DNA from: Actinomycetota bacterium
Lineage (GTDB): Bacteria > Actinomycetota > Actinomycetes > S36-B12
DNA: 19,177 bases
Direction: 5' to 3'
Assembly (NCBI GenBank): GCA_016870425.1
Contig: VGBQ01000025.1
Coordinates: 1 to 19,177, forward strand
Shown here: piece by piece, positions 8,004 to 15,063 of the stretch
Numbering within the stretch: position 1 is the stretch's first letter
Layout: the number at the start of each line of letters is the position of its first letter
Made by a program: the position numbers and the translations under genes
The notes under the pieces: generated by a model
What the model was told of the DNA's origin: nothing
The model's input: only the letters and a program-made list of their open reading frames with translations
The model's database searches: none

Positions 8004-8030
8004 ACAGTGCCGCGATCAGGTTCCCCGCGA

Positions 8031-8087
8031 CTATGTCATCTGAATCCGCACCTGGAGCCGGTTGAAGCGCGGAACTAGATGACAAAG
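8031..8087. terminator. Imperfect hairpin between convergent genes, likely bidirectional terminator
   Basis: Arms TGTCATCT (8034-8041) and AGATGACA (8077-8084) are perfect; CT/AG continues outward past one A/A mismatch. Inward, a symmetric 3x3 internal loop is followed by TCCGC (8045-8049) pairing with GCGGA (8069-8073). It lies in the 122-bp gap between the convergent iolG and iolD stop codons, the expected place for a shared terminator. No T-run is present. Nothing else is seen in this gap. Confidence 0.5.
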
Positions 8088-8125
8088 CGAAGGGGGCCTG
8101 GTGAAACCCTGCCGCCCCGCGACGC

Positions 8126-10009
8126 CTACACCCCGCGGCGCTGGGCCTTGAGCCCGATATCCATGCGCTCGCGGGCCTCGCGCACTCCTGCGCGCTCGCT
8201 CACCTCGGGCACGCCGACCTGCCAGAAGGCCCCGCCCTCGGTCCAGTCCGACTCCCGCACGCGCATGACGATGACGTTGACGCCCGGCTGCTGATCAGCA
8301 AGCGCCGCGCGCAGCTCGTCGATGTCGGTGACGGTCACCGCGCGGGCACCCATCGCGGCCGCGTGGGCTCGGAAGTCCACGCGCGCGCCTGTGTCGCCAT
8401 GTGAGTCACGCAGCATGTTGTTGTACGACGCCCCGCCCTGACCCACCTGCAACCGCTCGATGACGGCGAAGCCCTCGTTGTCGCACACGAGGATCGTCAG
8501 GTCGATGCCAGAGAGTGCCGCAGAGTAGATGTCGGAGTTCATCATCATGTAGGCGCCATCACCGACGAGGACGTAGGTGCGCCCGCGGCGGGCGTTGGCG
8601 ATCGCGGCGCCCCAGCCGCCGGAGAGCTCGTAGCCCATCGCGGAGAAGCCGTACTCGCAGTCGAACGTGGCGATACCGAGGGAGTGCCAGTTGATGTTGA
8701 GCTCACCGGGCAGACCACCGGAGGCGGTGAGCACGTAGTCCTCGGGAGTCGCTGCTGCATTGACCGCGCCGACCGCCTGGGCGTAGCTCAGCGGCAGCGC
8801 TCCGTCCGGCGCGGTGCGATCGCTGATGAAAGCATCGAGGTCCGCGCGCATCACCTCGCCGGTCGCCGTCCACTCCACGGGAGCGGTCCAGCCCTCAAGG
8901 TGACTGGTGAGTTCGAGCAGGCCCTCGCGCGCATCGCCGACGACCGGCAGGGCGCGATGCTTCACCGCATCGAAGCGGGCGGCGTTGAGCCCGATGAACT
9001 GCGCCTGCGGATGGAAGGTCGTCCACGAGCCCGTGGTGAAGTCCTGCAGTCGCGTGCCCACGGCAAGGATCACGTCGGCACGTGCGGCGAGCTCGTTGGC
9101 GGGTGCGGCGCCGGTGACACCGATGGGGCCGCCGTACCTCGGGTGATCCCACAGCAGCGTGGACTTGCCCGCGACCGTCTCGACCACAGGGATTCCGTGA
9201 CGCATCGCGAAGTCCGACAGCTCGCTCTCGGCGAGCGAGTAGTGGACGCCACCGCCGGCGATGATGAGCGGGCGCTCAGCACTATGCAGGAGCGCAGCCG
9301 CGCGGTCGAGTTCGCCGCGGTCAGCGCGTGGGCGGATCGGCGCGTGCACCCGCACCTCGAAGAACTCGTCGGGGAAGTCGTAGGCCATGGCTGCGACGTC
9401 CTGGGGCAGGCCGAGGAAGGCCGGCCCGCACTCTCCAGGATCGCGCATGACGGCGAGTGCTTGCGGCAGCGCGCTGAGCACCTGTGCAGGGTCGGTGATG
9501 CGATCCCAGAAGCGCACCACGGGGCGGAAGGCATCATTGACCGTCGTCGACGGCGTACCGAAGTGCTCGACCTGCTGCAGCACGGGATCGGGCAGGCGCG
9601 AGTGGAAGGTGTCACCGGCGATGAAGAGCACCGGCAGGCGATTGGCCATGGCCATGCCAGCCGCGGTGACCATGTTGGTCGCTCCCGGGCCGACGGATGA
9701 CGTCGCGACCATGATCTGCTGGCGCCGCTTCGCCTTGGTGTACGCCGCGGCCGCCAAGCCCATGCCCTGCTCGTTCTGCCCGCGCCAGGTGGGAAGGGCG
9801 TCGCGGTGCACCTCGAGGGAGTGACCCAGGCTCGTCACGTTGCCGTGGCCGAAGATCGCGAAGACACCGGGGAAGAGGGGCGCCTCCACGGGTACGGCAC
9901 TCTGGGTCGCCGTCGGTCGGGCCAAGCCGTCCCGCTTGGCGACCTCTTCCATCATCACGCGCTGCGCGATGAGATAGCGGACGATCGCCTCGGCGGTAGT
10001 GATCCTCAT
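8126..10009 (-). CDS. iolD: 3D-(3,5/4)-trihydroxycyclohexane-1,2-dione hydrolase
   Basis: 627 aa, a ThDP-dependent enzyme that hydrolyses the ring of 3D-trihydroxycyclohexane-1,2-dione to 5-deoxy-glucuronate. The N-terminal pyrimidine-binding domain carries RGQNEQGM with the cofactor-activating Glu80. A central domain follows with LIIAGGGVHYS and AVGTRLQDFT. The C-terminal domain has the ThDP/Mg motif GDGAYMMMNSDIYSA starting at residue 483. FGHGNVTSLG and the length agree with IolD rather than acetolactate synthase. The ATG overlaps the preceding oxidoreductase stop by 4 bp (ATGA). It is the last gene of the minus-strand iol operon and ends facing the convergent iolG gene. Confidence 0.94.
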   Translation of the reverse strand: MRITTAEAIVRYLIAQRVMMEEVAKRDGLARPTATQSAVPVEAPLFPGVFAIFGHGNVTSLGHSLEVHRDALPTWRGQNEQGMGLAAAAYTKAKRRQQIMVATSSVGPGATNMVTAAGMAMANRLPVLFIAGDTFHSRLPDPVLQQVEHFGTPSTTVNDAFRPVVRFWDRITDPAQVLSALPQALAVMRDPGECGPAFLGLPQDVAAMAYDFPDEFFEVRVHAPIRPRADRGELDRAAALLHSAERPLIIAGGGVHYSLAESELSDFAMRHGIPVVETVAGKSTLLWDHPRYGGPIGVTGAAPANELAARADVILAVGTRLQDFTTGSWTTFHPQAQFIGLNAARFDAVKHRALPVVGDAREGLLELTSHLEGWTAPVEWTATGEVMRADLDAFISDRTAPDGALPLSYAQAVGAVNAAATPEDYVLTASGGLPGELNINWHSLGIATFDCEYGFSAMGYELSGGWGAAIANARRGRTYVLVGDGAYMMMNSDIYSAALSGIDLTILVCDNEGFAVIERLQVGQGGASYNNMLRDSHGDTGARVDFRAHAAAMGARAVTVTDIDELRAALADQQPGVNVIVMRVRESDWTEGGAFWQVGVPEVSERAGVREARERMDIGLKAQRRGV

Positions 10010-11181
10010 GCCTGCGCCCCCAGGTCGACGACGGGCTCCCAGTGGCGGGACTCCCAGGAGTTGATGAGTGCCTGCTGCACGCTGACGATATCGACGGCCT
10101 CGCGGAAGCCGGGGCTGAACGTCCCGCCGGTGGCGAGTGCCTCGAGGAAGGCGAGGTCCTCCGTCGCGACGATGTCCTCGAAGCCGATCGCATTGGCCTG
10201 ACCCGGCACGAAGGCGCCGTGGTAGGGGAAGCGGTCGCCGCCGAAGATCGTCGTCCAGCCCGTCTCCTTGCTCGACGGATCGTGGCGGTAGTACTGCAGC
10301 TCATTGAGGCGCTCGAAATTCCACGCGAGCGCGCCCTTGGTGCCATAGACCTCGAAGGCGTTCTGGCTCTCCGGGCCGATCGTCGTGCGCGAGGTCTCGA
10401 AGGTGCCGGTCGCGCCACTCGCGAAGCGGCACAGCATGGAGGCGAAGTCCTCGTTCTCCACCGGGCCGGTCGGATCCCCCGGATTGCCGCGGCCGTAATG
10501 GCTCGCGGCACCGGTGGGCATGGGCCGCTCGGTGATGACGGTGTGCTGCATGCCGACGACCTCGGTGATCGGACCGACGAGCGCGTGAGCGAGCGACACC
10601 GAGTGGCTGAGGATGTCGGAGCTCACGCCGTAGCCGCCCTCGGCGAGCTTGAAGCGCCACGTGAGCAGGCCCATCTCGTCGGAGCCGTACATCGAGAGGA
10701 AGCGGCCGCGGTAGTGCGTGATCTCGCCGAGTGCACCCGAGGCGATGAGCTCGCGGGCATGCAGCACGAGCGGTGACCAGAGGTAGTTGTAGCCCACGCC
10801 GGTGAGTACGCCGGCCCGCTGCGCTGCGGCGTACGCCTGGACGGTCTGCGTGGGCGTGCCACCGATCGGCTTCTCGCTGAAGATCGCCTTCCCCGCAGCG
10901 GCCGCGGCCTCGATCATCGGCACGTGCAGCATGTTGGGCGCGGTCACCCACACGGCGTCGACATCGGGTGCCGCGACGGCCTCGGCCCAGTCGGCGGTCG
11001 CGCGTGCGAATCCGAAGTCGCGTGTCGCCCGCTCACGTCGCTCCGCTTCGGTGTCGGCGCACACGACGAGCTCAGGGGTGAAGCTGCGCTCGGGGAAGAG
11101 CGACGGGATACGCAGCATGGAGCGCGAGTGCGCCTGGCCCATCCAGCCGAGCCCGAGTACGGCGATACCGATGCGCTTCAT
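10006..11181 (-). CDS. Gfo/Idh/MocA family oxidoreductase in the iol operon
   Basis: 391 aa. Rossmann motif VLGLGWMGQAHSRSM (8-22), EKP at 103-105 and SSDILSHSVSLAHAL with a D-x-x-x-H pair support an active NAD(P)-dependent sugar or cyclitol oxidoreductase. It is longer than the IolG-type protein, with an insertion after the first helix (IPSLFPERSFTPEL) and a long C-terminal segment including GAFVPGQANAIGFEDIVATEDLAFLEAL. The start overlaps the iolB stop (ATGA) and the stop overlaps the iolD start, so it is firmly inside the operon. Likely role: oxidation or isomer interconversion of an inositol isomer or inosose; which one cannot be told. Confidence 0.85.
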   Translation of the reverse strand: MKRIGIAVLGLGWMGQAHSRSMLRIPSLFPERSFTPELVVCADTEAERRERATRDFGFARATADWAEAVAAPDVDAVWVTAPNMLHVPMIEAAAAAGKAIFSEKPIGGTPTQTVQAYAAAQRAGVLTGVGYNYLWSPLVLHARELIASGALGEITHYRGRFLSMYGSDEMGLLTWRFKLAEGGYGVSSDILSHSVSLAHALVGPITEVVGMQHTVITERPMPTGAASHYGRGNPGDPTGPVENEDFASMLCRFASGATGTFETSRTTIGPESQNAFEVYGTKGALAWNFERLNELQYYRHDPSSKETGWTTIFGGDRFPYHGAFVPGQANAIGFEDIVATEDLAFLEALATGGTFSPGFREAVDIVSVQQALINSWESRHWEPVVDLGAQA

Positions 11182-12065
11182 CGGATCCTCCCTGCGGCCG
11201 AGGTCATCGGCAGTCGGGGATCCGTGTCCGTCCAGGTGCCGCGGATCCAGTGGTGGTTGGGGTCGTCGCAGAATGCCATGGTGCGGTCCTCGCCGGGGCC
11301 GGCCAGGACATTGAGGAAGTACATCGGATAGTCCGGCGCCGCCGCGGTCGGCCCGTGATAGCCCTGCGGCACGAGGTAGGTGTCACCGTCCCGGATCGTC
11401 ACCGTCTCGTCGACGCTGCCATCGACGGTGTAGACGCGGAAGAGACCCGTGCCTTCCGGATCGCCATGCAGCGACTCCTGCTTGCCGATGCGGAAGTAGT
11501 AGATCTCCTCGTTGGTGGTGGGGCAGTCGCCAATGCCGTCGTGGCGGTGCGGCGGCCAGCTCGACCAATTGCCTCCGGGCGTGATGACCTCGCACACGTT
11601 GATCCGATCGGCGCCGGTGAAGGAGTCCGGCGTCGCGATGTTGGTCACCTGGCGTGTCGCGCGACCGCCGCCACGCACCTCGACCGGCACGTCATTCGCC
11701 GACGTGTAACTCGGCGGATAGTCGGCACGGGCCCTAGCCGTGAGGATCGCCACCTCGCCGGTGACGTCGCTCAGCTCGAGCCTGCTGCCGCGTGGGGCGT
11801 AGACCCAGTCGCTCACGGCTGCGAAGACACCGTCACGACCGGCAAGCGTGTATTCCCTGCGCATGTCGTCCCACGTGATCGTCACCGTGACGTCACGCGC
11901 CGACAGGGGCAGCACGACCGCCTCTCGGTCACCGAGCTCCATCACGTGGTCGCGGTCGATCACGGTGAGGCCGCTGTAGGACCAGCCGGCCTCCTCCGCG
12001 GTGATCGACATGGGCCCGTGGGCGTGCGTGAGCGTGCCGTGCGGCCTGTGCCATCCCGAGCTCAT
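11178..12065 (-). CDS. iolB: 5-deoxy-glucuronate isomerase
   Basis: 295 aa bicupin. It converts 5-deoxy-D-glucuronate to 2-deoxy-5-keto-D-gluconate. The C-terminal cupin has PPHRHDG (His173, His175), TTNEEIYYFRI (Glu186/187) and VPQGYHGPT (His237), the metal-binding set of KduI/IolB. Its N-terminus MSSGWHRPHGTL and the DWVYAPRG stretch also fit IolB. I chose ATG 12065, which overlaps the aldolase stop by 4 bp; the frame stays open further upstream but that part is antisense to nothing recognisable and out of frame with the real upstream gene. Confidence 0.93.
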   Translation of the reverse strand: MSSGWHRPHGTLTHAHGPMSITAEEAGWSYSGLTVIDRDHVMELGDREAVVLPLSARDVTVTITWDDMRREYTLAGRDGVFAAVSDWVYAPRGSRLELSDVTGEVAILTARARADYPPSYTSANDVPVEVRGGGRATRQVTNIATPDSFTGADRINVCEVITPGGNWSSWPPHRHDGIGDCPTTNEEIYYFRIGKQESLHGDPEGTGLFRVYTVDGSVDETVTIRDGDTYLVPQGYHGPTAAAPDYPMYFLNVLAGPGEDRTMAFCDDPNHHWIRGTWTDTDPRLPMTSAAGRIR

Positions 12066-12955
12066 GAGTGACCTCCGTGGACTATCCGTGCTGCGGTCGC
12101 GACGACGCCCTCGACATCGCCGTCGTGCGGGTAGAGCAGCGCGCGCCCGGGGATGAGCCCGCGCACATTGGGCTCGAGCATGGCCTGCTCCCAGCCGGCG
12201 ATGACCTCGCCGGCGCGCGCACCGGGATCGCCCCCGAGCAGCAGGATCGGCATGGTGGTCGCCGCGGCCACCTCGGCCATGCGCGGCGTCGCAGGGATCT
12301 TGAGCCAGGTGTAGGCACTGCTCGAGCCGAGCCCCGAGGCGATCGCGACGACCCGGATGAGCTCCTCGTCGCGGGTGTCGAGGTAAGCCCGGCCGGCCTC
12401 GTCCTTGAGATAGGGCAGTGGTTCCACCATGCACGCGATGCCCTGGTCGGAGAGCTTCGTCACGACCTCGCCGCACATCTCGATGGTGCGCGCGACGCCC
12501 GGATCGGTGAACTCGATGCGCAGCAGCAGTTTGCCGCCATCCAGGCCCGATGACGCGATGTGGTCGGGGTCGTACGCCGTGATCCTGTCGTCGAGCTCCC
12601 ACAGTGCACCCTTGATGCCGCCGCGGTTGATGGTGCCGATAGCCAGCCGACCGTCGAGGACGCCGAGCCACGCAAGCTCCTCGAGGATGTCCGCGCTTGC
12701 CATGACGCCATCGACGCCCGGCACTGAGAGCCCACGCATGAGGTTGTCCAGCAGCGTGTAGCGATCGGCCACCGCGAGCGGGTCGCTGCCGACAGCGATC
12801 ATGCCGCGTGCTGTGTGATCGGCCGCGAGGATGAGGAGGTTGCCGTCGTCACCGGCCAGGGTGCGGCGCGACCGGTCACGCAGGGCACGCTGCAGGCTCG
12901 CGGGCTCGAAGATGCGGGCATCGCATAGCGCCCGGTAGTGATCTCGGTCCAGCAT
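12062..12955 (-). CDS. Class I (beta/alpha)8 aldolase, probable 2-deoxy-5-keto-gluconate-6-phosphate aldolase
   Basis: 297 aa. LLILAADHTARG (41-52) with Asp46, MVEPLPY (Glu178) and TWLKIPATP with Lys219 resemble class I DhnA/LacD/LsrF-type aldolases, where that Lys forms the Schiff base. It sits between iolC and iolB, where the aldolase that splits 2-deoxy-5-keto-gluconate 6-phosphate into DHAP and malonic semialdehyde is expected. The Bacillus enzyme IolJ is a class II, zinc-dependent aldolase; no class II HH motif is seen here, so this would be a non-orthologous replacement (inference). The ATG at 12955 overlaps the iolC stop by one base (TGATG). Confidence 0.82.
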   Translation of the reverse strand: MLDRDHYRALCDARIFEPASLQRALRDRSRRTLAGDDGNLLILAADHTARGMIAVGSDPLAVADRYTLLDNLMRGLSVPGVDGVMASADILEELAWLGVLDGRLAIGTINRGGIKGALWELDDRITAYDPDHIASSGLDGGKLLLRIEFTDPGVARTIEMCGEVVTKLSDQGIACMVEPLPYLKDEAGRAYLDTRDEELIRVVAIASGLGSSSAYTWLKIPATPRMAEVAAATTMPILLLGGDPGARAGEVIAGWEQAMLEPNVRGLIPGRALLYPHDGDVEGVVATAARIVHGGHS

Positions 12956-13887
12956 CACGCCTCCATCATCCGCTCGACCTGCTCGATCGTCGGCATGGCG
13001 TCGGCGCAGGTGAGCTGGGTCGCGACATACGCACCTGCGGCGTTGGCGAACATCCCGATCTCCGGGACGGTCCACCCGCTCAGCAGTCCGTGCACCAGCG
13101 CGCCACCGAAGCCGTCTCCGGCGCCGAGCCCGCAGAGCACGTCGATGGGGAGCGGTGGGATCGTCCAGCGTCCCTCGTCTGTCGCGAGCAGCACGCCGTC
13201 GCCCCCGCGCTTGACGATCGCCAGGCGCACTCCCTCCGCCAGCAGCGCGTCGGCAGCGCGATCAGGGTCGGTCTCGCCGATCGCCACCTCGCACTCGATG
13301 CGGTTGCCGACGACGACGGTGGAGCGGCGTACGGCGGCAAGGGCGACCTCGTGCGCGGCGTCGCGATCGGGCCACATGCTCGGGCGGTAGTCGAGGTCGA
13401 GGACGACCTCGGCGCGGCGCTCGCGCAGATCGAGCCAGTCCTGGCAGCTATCAGCTGTGGTGCCCTGGGCGAGCGCGCCGAAGGAGATCCACAGCACCGG
13501 GCACTCGCGGATCACTTCGACGGGCACGTCCGACGTCGTGACCTGCGTGTCGGGGGCGGCGAGGCCGCGGTAGAAGACGATCTGCGGGTCCTCGGGGGGA
13601 TCGAGTGCGGCGAGCACGACTGGGGTCTGCCCCTCGCCGGTCCCGACGTACGTCGTGTCCACGCCCCAGGAGGAGAGCTGCGCGCGGACGTAGTCGCCGA
13701 GCGCGCCTTCGCCGACCTTCGTGACGAGGGCAGCCCGGCGACCGAGGCGGGCGGCGGCGACCGCGACGTTGGTCGGCGAGCCGCCGACGGACTTGGCGAA
13801 GGTCTGGTGCTCGAGGAAGCTCGCACCCTCCTGCTGCGCGTAGAGGTCGACGCTCACGCGTCCGATGGTGACGACCTCGGGAAGCAT
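12955..13887 (-). CDS. iolC: 5-dehydro-2-deoxygluconokinase (PfkB family)
   Basis: 310 aa ribokinase-like sugar kinase. The N-terminal signature VGGSPTNVAVAAARLG (34-49) and the C-terminal PfkB signature with GLGAGDGFGGAL (253-264, base Asp258) are intact. VLDLDYRPSMW is typical of IolC. It phosphorylates 2-deoxy-5-keto-gluconate at C6 using ATP. The ATG follows the iolE stop with no gap, and the stop overlaps the aldolase start by one base. Confidence 0.92.
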   Translation of the reverse strand: MLPEVVTIGRVSVDLYAQQEGASFLEHQTFAKSVGGSPTNVAVAAARLGRRAALVTKVGEGALGDYVRAQLSSWGVDTTYVGTGEGQTPVVLAALDPPEDPQIVFYRGLAAPDTQVTTSDVPVEVIRECPVLWISFGALAQGTTADSCQDWLDLRERRAEVVLDLDYRPSMWPDRDAAHEVALAAVRRSTVVVGNRIECEVAIGETDPDRAADALLAEGVRLAIVKRGGDGVLLATDEGRWTIPPLPIDVLCGLGAGDGFGGALVHGLLSGWTVPEIGMFANAAGAYVATQLTCADAMPTIEQVERMMEA

Positions 13888-14787
13888 CTACTTGCCTACG
13901 CGCGGCGCGACGGTGTCGCGCAGGTAGTCGAGTGACGTGATGACCTGCTCAATCGGGCCCTCGCCTTCGCCGGGCAAGCCGTCGGTGATGGCGGTGTCCT
14001 GCTCGATCACGTACCAGCCGTCGTAGCCACGCGACTCGAGCGCCTCGACAACCCCGGCGATGTCGACGTCGCCCTGGCCCAGTGGGGTGAAGAGGCCCTC
14101 CTGGGTGGCGGCCATGAGGGTCTTCTCGCGGGCGAGGACCGGAGGCACAAGGGACAGGTTGACGTCCTTGAGATGGACATGGCCCACGCGATCGAAAGCC
14201 TTCTTGGCGAACTCGACCGGATCCTGTCCGCCGATGGCCATGTGCCCGGTGTCGAGGCAGAAGCCGACGTCACAGCCCTCGAGCACCATGTCGATGTCGT
14301 CCTTGGTCTCCACCACCGTCTGCACGTGGGAGTGGAGGACCTGATTGAGACCGTACTCCGCGCAGATCTCGTCGACACGGGCGAACATCTCCATCATGTG
14401 CTTGCGCTCGTCGGCGTTGAGCGGCTGCGGCATCGACCAGTCCGGATCGACGACGATCGCGGAGATGAACTCCGTTGCGCCCGCGCGCTGGAAGAGGTCC
14501 GCCACGCGACGCGCCTCATTGATCGTCCACTCGCGCATCGCCGGGTCATGGAGGACGATGGGAGTGAAGCCGCCGATGAGCGTCATGTCGTACTTTGCCA
14601 GCTCGGCCTTGACGTCCTCAGGCGCCGTGGGCAGGAAGCCGGGGGCACCGAGCTCCGTGGCAGGCAGGCCGAGGCCCGACATCTCGGTGAGCACGCGCGG
14701 CGTCGGGAGCATCGCGCCCCATCCGGGGACCTCGCAGATGCCCCAGGAGATAGGGGCCGAGGCGACGCGATCGAGGAAGGCGGACAT
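13888..14787 (-). CDS. iolE: Inosose dehydratase, first gene of the iol operon
   Basis: 299 aa, a xylose-isomerase-like TIM barrel. SAPISWGICEVPGWG (11-25) is a strong IolE signature. Probable metal ligands are in VLHSHVQTVVE, CLDTGHM, HVHLKDVN and VIEQDTAI. The enzyme dehydrates scyllo-inosose to the trihydroxycyclohexane-dione used by IolD. I chose ATG 14787 because GGGAG lies 4 bases upstream and the preceding open codons are low-complexity Pro/Arg. It leads a six-gene, tightly coupled minus-strand operon and has a plausible promoter and LacI-type operator about 100-150 bp upstream. Confidence 0.93.
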   Translation of the reverse strand: MSAFLDRVASAPISWGICEVPGWGAMLPTPRVLTEMSGLGLPATELGAPGFLPTAPEDVKAELAKYDMTLIGGFTPIVLHDPAMREWTINEARRVADLFQRAGATEFISAIVVDPDWSMPQPLNADERKHMMEMFARVDEICAEYGLNQVLHSHVQTVVETKDDIDMVLEGCDVGFCLDTGHMAIGGQDPVEFAKKAFDRVGHVHLKDVNLSLVPPVLAREKTLMAATQEGLFTPLGQGDVDIAGVVEALESRGYDGWYVIEQDTAITDGLPGEGEGPIEQVITSLDYLRDTVAPRVGK

Positions 14788-14886
14788 GGTGCTCCCAGAG
14801 GTCTGGTCGGGCGGTCGGGTCGGGCGGTCTGGTTGTCTGCGGTGCCCTCGCTCGGGCGGTAGACGCCGCACTCCCCGCCGCCTGAG

Positions 14887-14900
14887 TTGGAACGTTCCAA
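14887..14900. promoter_or_regulatory. LacI-family operator, perfect 14-bp palindrome
   Basis: TTGGAACGTTCCAA is a perfect palindrome with central CG, the hallmark of LacI/GalR operators. It lies about 100 bp upstream of iolE and just downstream of the proposed iolE -10 box, a position suited to repression. I saw no second copy of GGAACGTTCC in the window. The LacI-family protein encoded at 16085-17176 is the obvious candidate ligand-responsive regulator (inference). Confidence 0.72.
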
Positions 14901-14911
14901 TTCCGAGGGAA

Positions 14912-14940
14912 ATCGTGGCACACTCCCCTCGGAGGGGCAA
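14912..14940 (-). promoter_or_regulatory. Putative promoter of the iolE operon
   Basis: On the minus strand, TTGCCC (14940-14935) and CACGAT (14917-14912) are separated by 17 bp. Transcription would start near 14905, so the LacI-type palindrome falls at about +5 to +18. Between the boxes lies a second small palindrome, CCCCTCGGAGGGG (14925-14937). The -10 match is only moderate. Confidence 0.35.
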
Positions 14941-14975
14941 GCGGTCCCCGGTCGGTCGTTGTCCGGGCGCCTCGT

Positions 14976-15030
14976 GGCGTTCTGTGGTCGAAAACTGCTA
15001 CCGGGTGGCACTTTCCGACCACAGAACGCC
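14976..15030. repeat. 55-bp imperfect palindrome in the divergent iol regulatory region
   Basis: Perfect 15-bp arms GGCGTTCTGTGGTCG (14976-14990) and CGACCACAGAACGCC (15016-15030) flank a 25-bp centre that also folds on itself: AAA/TTT, TGCTACC against GGTGGCA, with only two mismatches and one G/T pair, centred on 15003. It lies 34 bp upstream of the oxidoreductase start at 15064 and between divergent genes, so it is not an end-of-gene terminator for either neighbour. It could be an operator, an RNA leader hairpin or a dispersed palindromic repeat. Confidence 0.8.
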
Positions 15031-15063
15031 CGACCAGGGAAGTGCCCGGGCAGGAAGGGACGG

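Noticed and set aside
4416..8020. Shared 10-mer CGCGATCAGG at 4416-4425 and 8011-8020, near two hairpins
   Set aside because: It falls in the loop of one hairpin and outside the other, and the 8-mer CGATCAGG also occurs in coding DNA near 18024, so it is probably chance.
8684..9700. A 338-codon plus-strand open frame opposite iolD
   Set aside because: It lies antisense to conserved ThDP-enzyme motifs and has no family features; a shadow of high-GC coding sequence.
12066..12671. Upstream in-frame extension of iolB
   Set aside because: The extension overlaps the aldolase gene in another frame and has Arg-rich low-complexity sequence; the family N-terminus begins at ATG 12065.
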